Shown here: positions 1 to 8,748 of the stretch, one piece after another
Layout: every line of letters starts with the position of its first letter
How positions within the stretch are numbered: position 1 is the stretch's first letter
The notes under the pieces: model-generated
Seen by the model: only the letters and a program-made list of their open reading frames with translations
Databases searched by the model: none
What the model was told of the DNA's origin: nothing
Position numbers and translations under genes: made by a program
From: Bacillus massiliigorillae
GTDB taxonomy: Bacteria; Bacillota; Bacilli; Bacillales; DSM-1321
NCBI RefSeq assembly: GCF_000380245.2
Contig: NZ_HG428741.1
Location: 809,435 to 873,434 of the forward strand
Reading direction: 5' to 3'
DNA length: 64,000 bases

Positions 1-2
1 TT

Positions 3-239
3 GTTTCAGAGCTGACTAAGTTAGGTGCTGATATTACAGCAACTGACGATGGTATGATAATTAAAGGAAAGACGCCATTAACAGGTGGAACAGTAAATAG
101 TCATGGAGATCATCGTATTGGTATGATGCTTGCGATAGCTGCAACTATTGCCCAAGGCGACGTGATTTTAGAGGATGCAGAAGCAGTAGCTGTATCATAT
201 CCTAACTTCTTTGAGCATTTACAACAGTTAATGAAGTAG
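3..239 (+). CDS. aroA: 3-phosphoshikimate 1-carboxyvinyltransferase (EPSP synthase), C-terminal part
   Basis: The frame is open from the window edge and ends with TAA at 237-239. It encodes the last ~78 residues of EPSP synthase, which joins shikimate-3-phosphate and PEP in the chorismate pathway. The visible part holds the strongly conserved SHGDHRIGMML segment of the family's C-terminal lobe and the usual short tail after the SYPNFF motif. The 5' part lies outside the window. A hairpin at 249-291 follows, so aroA appears to end its transcription unit. Confidence 0.93.
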   Translation, partial: VSELTKLGADITATDDGMIIKGKTPLTGGTVNSHGDHRIGMMLAIAATIAQGDVILEDAEAVAVSYPNFFEHLQQLMK

Positions 240-248
240 ACCATGCAC

Positions 249-291
249 AAGAGCAAACAAAGTGGAGTAATCCTCTTCTTCGTTTGCTCTT
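249..291 (+). terminator. probable terminator after aroA
   Basis: A perfect 10-bp inverted repeat (AAGAGCAAAC with GTTTGCTCTT) encloses a 23-nt loop. The following T run is weak, so efficiency is uncertain. Confidence 0.5.
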
Positions 292-350
292 TGACGTTTA
301 TTAATCTAACTGTTTTGGTAATAATGGAATAATATTTTACTATTGTTATG

Positions 351-379
351 TTGTCATATATGAAAGAAAATCATTTATA
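351..379 (+). promoter_or_regulatory. candidate sigma-A promoter for the 454 gene
   Basis: TTGTCA at 351-356 and TTTATA at 374-379 are separated by 17 bp. A TATAAT overlapping at 376-381 gives a longer spacer. The site lies upstream of the next gene and after the aroA hairpin. Confidence 0.35.
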
Positions 380-453
380 ATATAAATATGAAAAAAGCAT
401 AATTAACTGAAGCGGGACATACATTGGCATATAATCCATAAGGAAGTGATCGT

Positions 454-1317
454 ATGCCATATGTATTGGAAAAAATCTCTCTTTATGAAAATGACACAGT
501 GAAAGAAACGAATTTCGTTGTAAAGAATGATTTGTTCGTTAGTAGAGACACTTCGGTTAATCACATTGGCTTTATTCGTTTACAAATGGACAAGTATATA
601 ATAATTGCTGGCGAAACAATGATTGGGAATCTTGCAGAATATCAGGAAAATAGGATAGAATATACGACAAAGATTGTCCTGTTAGGTGCAACAACTGTTT
701 TGTTTCCTGTTGATGTGACATATGAACATCAAATCAAACAAGCTTTAATTGATGCAAGAAAATTATTATCGGAATTTCCCCTAGATTATGTGCTAGTATT
801 GCGCATACCTCTATCAATATTACGACCTTCTATTGTACGTTTCTGTCGAAAGCATTGGATTCCTGGTTTAATTATTTGCGTTCACGATTTAGAAGAATTA
901 CAACGTATTCCTATTACATGGATTCGTGATGCTGTTTTTCCTTATAAATTAGTCTTTATTCCACATTTTCTAGATTGGCAAGAGGATCAATTATTGGCAT
1001 GGAAGCAAGTATTTCATGATAGTAACTTAGCTTATGTTGATGATAATATCTTTGCTTATGAGCATTTGTCAAAGAAGTTATTAAAGATGTTAGGAATCTA
1101 TCCGCATAGAGGGATTTTGCGAACTGGTGGAGAAGTAACATATAATGTAGTACATGATGATAATCAACCATGTTTATTAAATAGACAAGCAGCTTATAGT
1201 GATAAAATTGAGTTCACAGTGTTTAAGAATCAAGTGATTCGAGCAGGTTCACAAATTAGTCTTCCTTCAAAGAAAGGAAAAGAACTCGTAATAAAAATTC
1301 CAGGTTTTTTTCAGTAA
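454..1317 (+). CDS. conserved hypothetical protein between aroA and ypiA
   Basis: 287 aa, soluble, with no signal peptide or membrane segment. The start ATG at 454 follows AGGAAG at 440-445. I do not recognise a defined family. The first ~60 residues have the look of the small beta 'composite' domain found at the ends of amidohydrolases, and the middle has alternating strands and helices, but no metal-ligand motif such as HxH is visible. If it derives from an amidohydrolase fold it has lost the catalytic site. It is followed after 26 nt by ypiA and may be co-transcribed with it. Function unknown. Confidence 0.8.
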   Translation: MPYVLEKISLYENDTVKETNFVVKNDLFVSRDTSVNHIGFIRLQMDKYIIIAGETMIGNLAEYQENRIEYTTKIVLLGATTVLFPVDVTYEHQIKQALIDARKLLSEFPLDYVLVLRIPLSILRPSIVRFCRKHWIPGLIICVHDLEELQRIPITWIRDAVFPYKLVFIPHFLDWQEDQLLAWKQVFHDSNLAYVDDNIFAYEHLSKKLLKMLGIYPHRGILRTGGEVTYNVVHDDNQPCLLNRQAAYSDKIEFTVFKNQVIRAGSQISLPSKKGKELVIKIPGFFQ

Positions 1318-1352
1318 ATAATGAAATAGCATACAAGAATAGGATGAATAAT

Positions 1353-2612
1353 ATGATTACAATTGAAAAAGTGTTAGAAAAAATCAACAATGGAGAATTT
1401 GACGAAGCATACCGTCATATACATACTATACAAAACAGCGGGCTTGAAGAAGATATATATGTTCTAGCAGAGAAGTTAGCTGAATTAGGATTTGTAGAGA
1501 AAGCATTTGGATTATATGAACAGCTTCTTGCTACGCATCCAGAGGAAGGTGAGCTGCTGTTAGCACTCGCGGAAATCTGTATTGAACTGGATAAAGAGGA
1601 TGAAGCATTAGAGTTTGTTAAACAAGTGAAGCATGATGATCCAGTTTATCCGAGTGCATTATTGTTAGAGGCGGATTTGTATGCATTGAATGGTTTAGAT
1701 GAAGTAGCATATGAGAAATTACTAGATGCCAAAAAAATATTACCAGATGAAGTTTTGATTGATTTTGCATTAGGTGAACAATGTTTTGCGCAGGGACGTT
1801 TTCAAGAGGCGATTCAATATTATCAAGAAGTAGTAAAGGAAAATGAAGAGCTTGCAGGGATTTCTCTATATCAGAGAATAGCGGAATCTTATAGTAGCTC
1901 TGGTCAGTTCGAAGAAGCGTTGCCTTATTACGAAAAAAGTCTGCAAAAGAAAACGGAGCTTCACGCATTATTCCAGTATGGTTTAACAGCTTTCCAAGCA
2001 GGACATTACAAAACAGCCGTCCAAAAGCTAGAGCAATTGAAAGAAATGGACCATGAATTTAATTCTCTTTATTATTACTTAGCAAGTTCTTATGAACAAC
2101 TGTCTGATTACGAAATGGCATACAAAACGGTTAAAGAGGGTATTAAGCAAGATGAGTTCAATAAGGAGTTATATTTCAAAGCAGCGAAAATGTCTCTTAA
2201 ATTGAATAAGCAAGAAGATGCTGTAACATACTTTCGAGAATCCATCGCAATTGATCCAGGTTATTTAGAAGCGGGTATTACATTAGCGAAATACTTTATT
2301 AGTGTAGAATCGTATGAAGAATGCGTAGAAACGCTAGAAAGCATGAAGGAATATGGTGAAAATGATCCGCAATTCGATTGGTTACTGGCTGTAAGCTTCG
2401 ATAAACTTGAAGAGTTTAAAAAGGCAAGACAGTATTATGAGGATGCATATGAAGTATACCAACACAATGAAGAATTTCTTCGTGATTACGGATATTTCTT
2501 AATAGAAGAAGGAGATATTATGGTCTCTGAAGAAATATTTAATAAGCTACTTACTATTAGTCCTTGGAATGAAGAATATTTATCGGTAATGGAGAATTTG
2601 AAAAACAAATAG
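1353..2612 (+). CDS. ypiA: tetratricopeptide repeat protein YpiA
   Basis: About 419 aa made almost wholly of helical TPR repeats (recurring EEAxxxYExxL, LxxAxxxxxxG). TPR arrays are protein-binding scaffolds; the partner is not evident. ATG 1344 is also in frame, but the only good ribosome site (AGGA at 1340-1343) fits ATG 1353 with 9-nt spacing, so I chose 1353. The protein is acidic and cytoplasmic. In Bacillus it sits between aroA and ypiB, as here. Family call is firm, function is not. Confidence 0.88.
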   Translation: MITIEKVLEKINNGEFDEAYRHIHTIQNSGLEEDIYVLAEKLAELGFVEKAFGLYEQLLATHPEEGELLLALAEICIELDKEDEALEFVKQVKHDDPVYPSALLLEADLYALNGLDEVAYEKLLDAKKILPDEVLIDFALGEQCFAQGRFQEAIQYYQEVVKENEELAGISLYQRIAESYSSSGQFEEALPYYEKSLQKKTELHALFQYGLTAFQAGHYKTAVQKLEQLKEMDHEFNSLYYYLASSYEQLSDYEMAYKTVKEGIKQDEFNKELYFKAAKMSLKLNKQEDAVTYFRESIAIDPGYLEAGITLAKYFISVESYEECVETLESMKEYGENDPQFDWLLAVSFDKLEEFKKARQYYEDAYEVYQHNEEFLRDYGYFLIEEGDIMVSEEIFNKLLTISPWNEEYLSVMENLKNK

Positions 2613-2758
2613 AGTTTAGCCTTGAGATTTACAGAAATAGCAATTAAATAATCTATCTTTTATGGACCGTTATATATTTATGCTAGTAAAATGTTCTTAC
2701 TTAGTTTGTCCATGTAAAAGTAGTATTAAAAAACTGTAATACAGAGGAGGGAATTTCA

Positions 2759-3304
2759 ATGGCTGCCCCTGTTTCTGTGAATGAGAAAAAGGAATTTATT
2801 CGCTGGTTTTTGAATCATTATCAATTAAAAAGAAGAGAATGTGTATGGATTTTGAACTATTTAATGAGTCACGATCAGCTAATGAAGAAGGTACATTTTG
2901 TTGAAAATGCGGAATGTTGTCCACGTGGATTGGTGATGTCTACACATTGTGTAGATGAGGCACCTTTTAAGTTCTATAAGTCAAACATCATGACAACAGA
3001 TGCTGAGAAGTCATTTCATGATATTCGCCTCAACCGAGATGAAGACATCTTTATTACATTGCATTTTCGAGCTGCGTATTCTTCCTATCAATATGCAGCA
3101 GTTCTTGAGAAAAACCCTTTTATTCCAATGAGTAGTGGTAGTAATGAGAAAGATAAAATATTAGCTGAACAGGTATTGGAACATTCATTAGCTACCTTCC
3201 AAAGAGGGCAGCTGTTGAAGTTAATTGATGAGGCTTTAGATGCTCATGATTTAGAAGCGTTTCAAGAACTAACTAGTCAGTTAAACAAATTGAAAAAAGT
3301 ATAG
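2759..3304 (+). CDS. ypiB: YpiB, UPF0302 family protein
   Basis: 181 aa, preceded by a strong ribosome site (GAGGAGGG). The N-terminal part (VNEKKEFIRWFLNHYQLKRRE) and the central region match the UPF0302/YpiB family found next to the qcr operon in bacilli. In the literature YpiB is linked to the Rieske protein and to proteolysis by LapB-like adaptors, but nothing in the sequence itself shows a catalytic motif. A strong terminator follows directly. Confidence 0.88.
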   Translation: MAAPVSVNEKKEFIRWFLNHYQLKRRECVWILNYLMSHDQLMKKVHFVENAECCPRGLVMSTHCVDEAPFKFYKSNIMTTDAEKSFHDIRLNRDEDIFITLHFRAAYSSYQYAAVLEKNPFIPMSSGSNEKDKILAEQVLEHSLATFQRGQLLKLIDEALDAHDLEAFQELTSQLNKLKKV

Positions 3305-3308
3305 TCTA

Positions 3309-3350
3309 AAAAGCGAAGCGTTTGCATTGTTGAAGCGCTTCGCTTTTTGT
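3309..3350 (+). terminator. rho-independent terminator after ypiB
   Basis: Perfect 10-bp stem AAGCGAAGCG / CGCTTCGCTT (3311-3320 with 3336-3345) followed by TTTT. It separates ypiB from ypiF. Confidence 0.85.
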
Positions 3351-3420
3351 TGTGTTAAGCTTGGATAAAAAATGTTATTATGTAATTGTTTGGAAGTATA
3401 ATGAGGGGGTACGATTACAT

Positions 3421-3879
3421 ATGAAGTGGATTTCGAAAGATGTAGAAATGTACATAGGGGCAAAGGAATATGTTGATACGGCGATTGTACCGTTATTAGG
3501 TATTACATTTCAAAATGGTATAAAACAAAGCGCGTCAATTAATGAGTTTATCTCAATCATCTCACAAGAAATCGAAAAACAGTTTAAAGGGAGAGTATTA
3601 CTGCTTCCGCCAGTTACTTATCTTAATGACGGGGAAATGGATATGAAAAAACAGCAAATCTATCAATGGAAGCAAGCTTTGGAGCAAGAAGGCTTTCCAT
3701 TTATCTTTTTTCTCACATCAGATGCTGATTGGAAAACGATTGAGAGTGAGATAGGTAATAGCCTGTTATACTTACCTTCTTTACCTTTAGAAAGTTTAGA
3801 TGAAAAGTATAAAATACCAATGATGGAAGAACAAGTAAGTGATGTTTTGGGCATTATTAGTAGAAAATGGAGAACTTGA
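3421..3879 (+). CDS. ypiF: YpiF, DUF2487 family protein
   Basis: 152 aa. ATG 3421 is preceded by GAGGGGG and gives an N-terminus (MKWISKDVEMYIGAKEYVDT) that fits the Bacillus YpiF family; the upstream extension to 3352 lacks a ribosome site. There is no membrane segment or known catalytic motif. It lies directly upstream of qcrA as in B. subtilis, so a role linked to the bc complex is possible but not shown. Confidence 0.87.
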   Translation: MKWISKDVEMYIGAKEYVDTAIVPLLGITFQNGIKQSASINEFISIISQEIEKQFKGRVLLLPPVTYLNDGEMDMKKQQIYQWKQALEQEGFPFIFFLTSDADWKTIESEIGNSLLYLPSLPLESLDEKYKIPMMEEQVSDVLGIISRKWRT

Positions 3880-3938
3880 TATTTGTAGAAAAAATGGATA
3901 TATGACACATTCTTGCCATTAATTGTGTTGTAAGATTA

Positions 3939-3967
3939 TTGACCTTGGAAAAATATTGATATATCAT
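3939..3967 (+). promoter_or_regulatory. candidate sigma-A promoter of the qcr operon
   Basis: TTGACC at 3939-3944 and TATCAT at 3962-3967 with a 17-bp spacer, 81 bp before the qcrA start. Confidence 0.45.
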
Positions 3968-4047
3968 TGTAATGTCCTAGTTTTATAGAATTGTCCTTTT
4001 TATGTCCTTTGGACGAAAGCTTTTTTGATAGAGGGGGGGAAAATAAT

Positions 4048-4563
4048 ATGAGCAAACAGCGTGTTTCTAGACGTCAATTTCTTAACTATACTTTAACAGG
4101 TGTAGGCGGTTTCATGGCGGCAGGTATGCTTATGCCGATGGTACGATTTGCAGTTGATCCTGTGTTACAGGTAAAAGCGGCAGATGGCTTTACTGTTACG
4201 AAAGTGAAAGAAAGTGAATTGACTGATGAACCACAAAAGGTAAGCTTCACGGTTAATCAAGTAGATGCATGGCATGAATCTGAAGAAACAAGATTGGCTT
4301 GGGTGTACAAAGACGACAAAGGAGACATTGTTGCATTATCACCAGTTTGTAAGCATTTAGGCTGTACGGTTGATTGGAACACTGACAAAGAAAACAATCC
4401 TAACCGATTCTTCTGTCCTTGTCACTATGGTGCATACGAAAAAAACGGAAAGAATGTACCGGGAACTCCACCTCTTGGGCCGCTTGACGTGTTTGAAGTT
4501 AAAGTGAAAGATGGATTTGTTAGTTTAGGAGCTATTAAAGCGAATAACCTGAAGGGGGTGTAA
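4048..4563 (+). CDS. qcrA: menaquinol:cytochrome c reductase, Rieske iron-sulfur subunit
   Basis: 171 aa. Carries the [2Fe-2S] ligands in CKHLGC (C101, H103, with C106) and CPCHYG (C123, C125, H126). The N-terminus has a twin-arginine-like SRRQFLN followed by one membrane anchor (about residues 14-36), the usual topology of Bacillus Rieske proteins. ATG 4048 was chosen because GAGGGGGGG lies just upstream; the longer frame from 3991 has none. First gene of qcrABC; qcrB starts 3 nt after its stop. Acts in the membrane, moving electrons from menaquinol to cytochrome c. Confidence 0.96.
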   Translation: MSKQRVSRRQFLNYTLTGVGGFMAAGMLMPMVRFAVDPVLQVKAADGFTVTKVKESELTDEPQKVSFTVNQVDAWHESEETRLAWVYKDDKGDIVALSPVCKHLGCTVDWNTDKENNPNRFFCPCHYGAYEKNGKNVPGTPPLGPLDVFEVKVKDGFVSLGAIKANNLKGV

Positions 4564-4566
4564 TCA

Positions 4567-5241
4567 TTGCTTAGTAAGATTTATGATTGGGTTGATGAAC
4601 GTATTGATATTACGCCACTTTGGCGCGATATAGCAGACCATGAAGTACCAGAACATGTTAATCCCGCACATCATTTTTCCGCATTCGTATATTGTTTTGG
4701 AGGATTGACATTCTTCGTTACCGTAATTCAGATTTTATCAGGGATGTTTTTAACGATGTACTATGTACCAGATATTAAAAACGCTTGGGAATCTGTTTAT
4801 TATTTACAAAACGAAGTGGCATTCGGCCAAATCGTACGTGGTATGCATCACTGGGGAGCTAGTCTAGTTATTGTCATGATGTTTTTACATACATTGCGCG
4901 TATTCTTCCAAGGAGCTTATAAGAAACCTCGTGAACTGAACTGGATTGTTGGAGTTTTAATTTTCTTTATTATGTTAGCACTTGGTTTAACAGGTTACTT
5001 ATTACCTTGGGATATGAAAGCGCTATTTGCAACAAAGGTTACACTGCAAATTGTTGAATCGGTACCGATTATCGGTGTTGCTGCTAAAACATTATTATCT
5101 GGAGATGCGACCATTGTTGGTGCACAAACACTTACCCGCTTCTTTGCTATTCACGTATTCTTCTTACCAGCAGCATTGCTTGCATTAGTAGCAGCTCACT
5201 TCTTAATGATTCGTAAACAAGGTATTTCAGGACCGCTATAA
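4567..5241 (+). CDS. qcrB: menaquinol:cytochrome c reductase, cytochrome b subunit (b6-type)
   Basis: 224 aa, exactly the family length, starting at TTG 4567 behind AAGGGGGTG at the end of qcrA. It has four membrane helices with the paired histidines that hold the b haems (for example in RGMHHWGASL and AIHVFF). This is the N-terminal, b6-like half of cytochrome b; the C-terminal half is in qcrC, the split form known in Bacillus. Extremely conserved. Confidence 0.97.
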   Translation: MLSKIYDWVDERIDITPLWRDIADHEVPEHVNPAHHFSAFVYCFGGLTFFVTVIQILSGMFLTMYYVPDIKNAWESVYYLQNEVAFGQIVRGMHHWGASLVIVMMFLHTLRVFFQGAYKKPRELNWIVGVLIFFIMLALGLTGYLLPWDMKALFATKVTLQIVESVPIIGVAAKTLLSGDATIVGAQTLTRFFAIHVFFLPAALLALVAAHFLMIRKQGISGPL

Positions 5242-5297
5242 TTTTATTTTCAATAATTTGAAAATACGGAATTTTTAAATAAGGAGGGGGTTGTGAA

Positions 5298-6065
5298 ATG
5301 CATCGTGGAAAAGGGATGAAATTCGTAGGTGATTCACGTGTTCCAGCAGTGAAGAAGCTGAACATTCCAAAAGATTACTCAGAATACCCTGGGAAAACGG
5401 AGGCGTTCTGGCCAAACTTTCTTTTAAAAGAATGGATGGTTGGTGCAGTATTCTTGATAGGATTTCTATGTTTAACAATAGCGCATGTTCCGCCTTTAGA
5501 GAAAATGGCAGATCCATCGGCTGCTGGATATATACCACTTCCTGACTGGTACTTCCTATTCTTGTATCAGCTGTTGAAGTATACGTATGCTTCAGGTCCA
5601 TATAATGCGATTGGTTCAATGGTTATTCCTGGACTAGCATTTGGTGCCCTATTATTAGCTCCATTTATTGATCGTGGACCGGAAAGAAAACCAACTAAAC
5701 GACCTCTTGCAACGGGCTTCATGTTGTTAGGGATTGCTGGTGTTTTCTATTTAACATGGTCTTCCGTTGTTAATCATGACTGGGAAGCATCTAAGAAACA
5801 AGGTGCTATCGTTTTTGGCCCAGAGATTAATAAGGAAGACACTGGATATAAATTGTACGAGTCCCAAGGTTGTATCGGATGTCATGGTGGTAGTTTAGAA
5901 GGGGCATCAGGGCCGAAATTAACGGAGCAAGGCTTAACTCCTGAAGATATCGCAAAAATTGCGAAAGAAGGTAAAGGAGCAATGCCACCGAATGTATTTA
6001 AAGGTACTGATGAAGAGTTAAAACAGTTATCTGAATTTATAGGTAGTTTACAAAAGAAAGAATAA
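5298..6065 (+). CDS. qcrC: menaquinol:cytochrome c reductase, subunit IV-cytochrome c fusion
   Basis: 255 aa, ATG 5298 behind AAGGAGGGGG. The N-terminal ~160 residues are the subunit-IV-like half of cytochrome b with three helices and a PDWY motif (82-85) corresponding to the PEWY quinol site. The C-terminal ~80 residues form a cytochrome c domain with the haem motif CIGCH (192-196) and a methionine in the GAMPPN segment as likely axial ligand. This is the typical Bacillus fusion. Confidence 0.96.
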   Translation: MHRGKGMKFVGDSRVPAVKKLNIPKDYSEYPGKTEAFWPNFLLKEWMVGAVFLIGFLCLTIAHVPPLEKMADPSAAGYIPLPDWYFLFLYQLLKYTYASGPYNAIGSMVIPGLAFGALLLAPFIDRGPERKPTKRPLATGFMLLGIAGVFYLTWSSVVNHDWEASKKQGAIVFGPEINKEDTGYKLYESQGCIGCHGGSLEGASGPKLTEQGLTPEDIAKIAKEGKGAMPPNVFKGTDEELKQLSEFIGSLQKKE

Positions 6066-6070
6066 TAATG

Positions 6071-6104
6071 AAAAGCTAACGGTATATGCCGTTAGCTTTT
6101 TTGG
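6071..6104 (+). terminator. rho-independent terminator of the qcr operon
   Basis: Stem AAAAGCTAACGG / CCGTTAGCTTTT with a 6-nt loop, followed by TT. Confidence 0.88.
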
Positions 6105-6218
6105 TTGGAAAAACATAATATTCAGCACACTCATGAAAAATGTCTATTGTTAGCATAATCATTAACTCCTAAATAATACATGCATATACTATTAAAAATG
6201 TACTATTGGGGTGATGTA

Positions 6219-6461
6219 ATGAAACGAAATAAGCAAGCTCTTTTGATGATCGTACTATCATGTATATTAATTGAATGGTTCTGGCTTTTTCATTCTGTAA
6301 CCCATTATATAGAAATTATTGTTGTATTAATTGTTAGCGCTTTCTTTGTTGTGTTTAGTAGCCTTTATTTTATCGATGATGAAGTGGCTAGTGAAAGTTT
6401 TTATAATCGAATTCGCATTGGGATAGTTTTGGCTTTTATTGTCTTTATATTAATTGTGTAA
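6219..6461 (+). CDS. small membrane protein, unknown function
   Basis: 80 aa with about three hydrophobic helices (residues ~7-23, 25-45, 60-80). ATG 6219 has GGGGTGATG upstream; an in-frame ATG at 6180 has no ribosome site. No family recognised. It lies between the qcr operon and hssRS, and ends 130 nt before hssR. Confidence 0.7.
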   Translation: MKRNKQALLMIVLSCILIEWFWLFHSVTHYIEIIVVLIVSAFFVVFSSLYFIDDEVASESFYNRIRIGIVLAFIVFILIV

Positions 6462-6505
6462 CAGTTAATGTAATTAAAGCTTTGCTGAAACCGTTTAACT
6501 TATTT

Positions 6506-6534
6506 TTGAAGATGAGATATGATATTTATATATA
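6506..6534 (+). promoter_or_regulatory. candidate promoter of hssRS
   Basis: TTGAAG (6506-6511), 17-bp spacer, TATATA (6529-6534), followed by the hssR start 58 nt downstream. I saw no HssR-type repeat here. Confidence 0.4.
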
Positions 6535-6591
6535 TTAAGGAATAGGTTGCTATATAATTTAATGACTTGGATGAGGGAGTGGAATATAAAA

Positions 6592-7269
6592 ATGATTAAT
6601 ATATTAATTGCAGAAGACAATGTTCATATTCGAGAATTGATTAAGCAGCATCTTCAAGGAGAGGGTTATACGGTTTTTGAAGCTGGAGATGGAGTAGAAG
6701 CCTCTGAATGTTTGGAGAAACAACAGATGCATTTAGCAATTGTAGATGTAATGATGCCTAATAAGGATGGCTTTCAACTTTGCCAAGAGATTAGAACATA
6801 TTATGATATTCCAGTTATTTTATTAACAGCAAAAGATCAGTTAGTTGATAAGGAGAAAGGCTATGCTGTTGGAACGGACGATTATTTAACAAAACCTTTT
6901 GAACCGAAGGAACTTTCATTTCGTATCAAGGCCTTATTACGACGATATCAGATGGTGAATGCTGAGAAAATCGTTTTAAATGATACAGTGATTGATCGAA
7001 AAAGCTATGAAGTGCATAGTGGTGGTAAACTATTAATGCTTCCAATGAAGGAGTTTGAGTTATTATCACAACTAGCGAGTTATCCGGACCGAATTTTCAC
7101 ACGAGAGGAATTAATTGAACTTATTTGGGGAAGTGATTTTGAGGGTGATGATCGGACAGTTGATGTACATATTAAACGTTTAAGAGAACGTTTTGCCAAA
7201 AGAACAGATGATTTTAGTATTAAAACAGTAAGAGGAGTTGGATATAAATTGGAGGTTACTAAAAAGTGA
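6592..7269 (+). CDS. hssR: haem-response two-component regulator HssR (OmpR family)
   Basis: 225 aa from ATG 6592 (GAGGGAGTGGA upstream). Receiver domain with acidic pair E8/D9, phosphoacceptor D52, T79 and K101, then an OmpR winged-helix DNA-binding domain. Segments such as YDIPVILLTAKD, GTDDYLTKPFEPKEL and DRTVDVHIKRLRERF resemble staphylococcal HssR from memory. Identity is supported by the gene order: a kinase resembling HssS and a pump resembling HrtB/HrtA follow. It should activate hrtBA under haem excess, and a matching direct repeat lies at 8658-8677. Confidence 0.85.
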   Translation: MINILIAEDNVHIRELIKQHLQGEGYTVFEAGDGVEASECLEKQQMHLAIVDVMMPNKDGFQLCQEIRTYYDIPVILLTAKDQLVDKEKGYAVGTDDYLTKPFEPKELSFRIKALLRRYQMVNAEKIVLNDTVIDRKSYEVHSGGKLLMLPMKEFELLSQLASYPDRIFTREELIELIWGSDFEGDDRTVDVHIKRLRERFAKRTDDFSIKTVRGVGYKLEVTKK

Positions 7270-8651
7270 GAACACTCTATTTACGGATTGTAATTACCAC
7301 TTTAGTTGTTATGATCTTTAGTAGCTTGCTTGCCTTTATCATTTCAAATGCCTATTATCAAAGTAATTTAAAACCACATAACGATAAGAGAATCACCGGG
7401 ATGGCTCATGATATTGTGACGTTTTATGAAAAAAATCAAAATGTGAATATTGATGCTTATTTAGAAAGTATTGGAAAGCTTGGTTATCAAATATATTTAG
7501 TAAATGAAGATAATAAAGGCTCTTTTTATGGTGGAGAATATCGTAAGAAAGATTTAGATACTAAGATTATTAACAGTGTTATAGCGGGGCAGGAATATCA
7601 TGGGATTGCTAATTTTCCATCAAGTGCTTTTATAACTGGCTTCTTTGATAATGTTCTTACTAATACGGTTGGTGTTCCACTTGTTATAAATGATGAGCCA
7701 TATGCTATGTTTCTTCGCTCAGATGTCGAAGTTCAGTTTGGTGAATTACGCTTTTTCTTTGCACTTTTACTAGTAGTAACAAGTTTGTTGAGTATTATTT
7801 TTGTGACAGTTAGTACACGTTATCTTGTGAAACCAATAACAAAATTAACTGAAGCAACAAAGCAGATAACTAAAGGAAAGTACGATATTGAACTACAGGT
7901 TAATCGAAGTGATGAAATAGGTGTGTTAGCATCTAACTTCTCTGAAATGGTTCGAAGTATTGAACAGCTAGAGGAGATGCGCCAAGAGTTTGTCTCAAAT
8001 GTATCTCATGAAATCCAAACACCGTTGGCTTCTATTAAAGGCTTTGCTCAAATGCTACAAGAAAAAGATTTATTAGAAGAACAACAAAGACATTATTTAT
8101 CAATTATAGAAGATGAAAGTCAAAGATTATCGCAATTAAGTAAGCAGTTATTGACACTTGCATCATTGGACAAAGAACAAGGTATTTTGGAAAAGACAAC
8201 TTTTGATGTTGCGGCACAAATAAAGCAAATTGTAACAGTTACGCAATGGAGCTGGCGAGAAAAGGAATTGGCGCTTGATCTTGATTTACCTACAACGAAT
8301 CTGACTGGGGATCAAAAGCTATTGTATCAAGTATGGACAAATCTTCTAACGAATAGTATTAAATATTCGAATCCGGGTGATTCGATTTCCATTCGTGTAT
8401 GGTCAGAGGATGATTATTGTTGTATTGAAATAGAAGATACGGGTGTAGGGATAAGCGAAGAAGATATACCACATATTTTTACAAGGTTTTATAAAGGTGA
8501 TAAATCAAGAAGTAGACAGGATGTCAGAAATAGTAGCGGCTTAGGCCTTGCAATTGTTAAAAAAATCATTGATTTACATAATGGTAAGATTGAGGTTTCT
8601 AGTCAACAACGCATAGGGACTACCTTTAAAGTTACGCTTCCGAACATGTAA
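7266..8651 (+). CDS. hssS: haem-sensing histidine kinase HssS
   Basis: 461 aa, GTG start overlapping hssR by 4 nt. Domain order: helix 1 (~7-28), extracytoplasmic sensor of ~135 residues, helix 2 (~162-185), HAMP, dimerisation domain with H248 in SHEIQTP, and an ATPase domain (N box LLTNSIKYS, DTGVGI, GLGLAIV). The sensor contains YHGI and FITGFFDN, which match conserved stretches of HssS that I recall from Staphylococcus. It should phosphorylate HssR when haem accumulates in the membrane. Confidence 0.85.
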   Translation: MRTLYLRIVITTLVVMIFSSLLAFIISNAYYQSNLKPHNDKRITGMAHDIVTFYEKNQNVNIDAYLESIGKLGYQIYLVNEDNKGSFYGGEYRKKDLDTKIINSVIAGQEYHGIANFPSSAFITGFFDNVLTNTVGVPLVINDEPYAMFLRSDVEVQFGELRFFFALLLVVTSLLSIIFVTVSTRYLVKPITKLTEATKQITKGKYDIELQVNRSDEIGVLASNFSEMVRSIEQLEEMRQEFVSNVSHEIQTPLASIKGFAQMLQEKDLLEEQQRHYLSIIEDESQRLSQLSKQLLTLASLDKEQGILEKTTFDVAAQIKQIVTVTQWSWREKELALDLDLPTTNLTGDQKLLYQVWTNLLTNSIKYSNPGDSISIRVWSEDDYCCIEIEDTGVGISEEDIPHIFTRFYKGDKSRSRQDVRNSSGLGLAIVKKIIDLHNGKIEVSSQQRIGTTFKVTLPNM

Positions 8652-8657
8652 TGAATT

Positions 8658-8690
8658 GTTCATCTTCCGTTCATATTCAAAATTTATACT
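8658..8690 (+). promoter_or_regulatory. HssR-type direct repeat and promoter of hrtBA
   Basis: GTTCATCTT (8658-8666) and GTTCATATT (8669-8677) are direct repeats separated by 2 nt, the arrangement known for the HssR site of hrtAB promoters. TATACT at 8685-8690 is a good -10, and the repeats take the place of the -35 box, as expected for an activated promoter. The site starts just after the hssS stop. Confidence 0.8.
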
Positions 8691-8748
8691 ATGTTTAAGT
8701 TAGAAAACGTTAAACGTTTAAGTTTTGAAGAATGGGGATGAACAAACA

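Noticed and set aside
5275..5619. 114-aa minus-strand frame opposite qcrC
   Set aside because: Shadow of the conserved qcrC coding frame.
8705..8719. AAACGT-TAA-ACGTTT as a second HssR site
   Set aside because: It is an inverted rather than direct repeat, shares no bases with GTTCATATT, and lies downstream of the -10 box; at most a leader hairpin.
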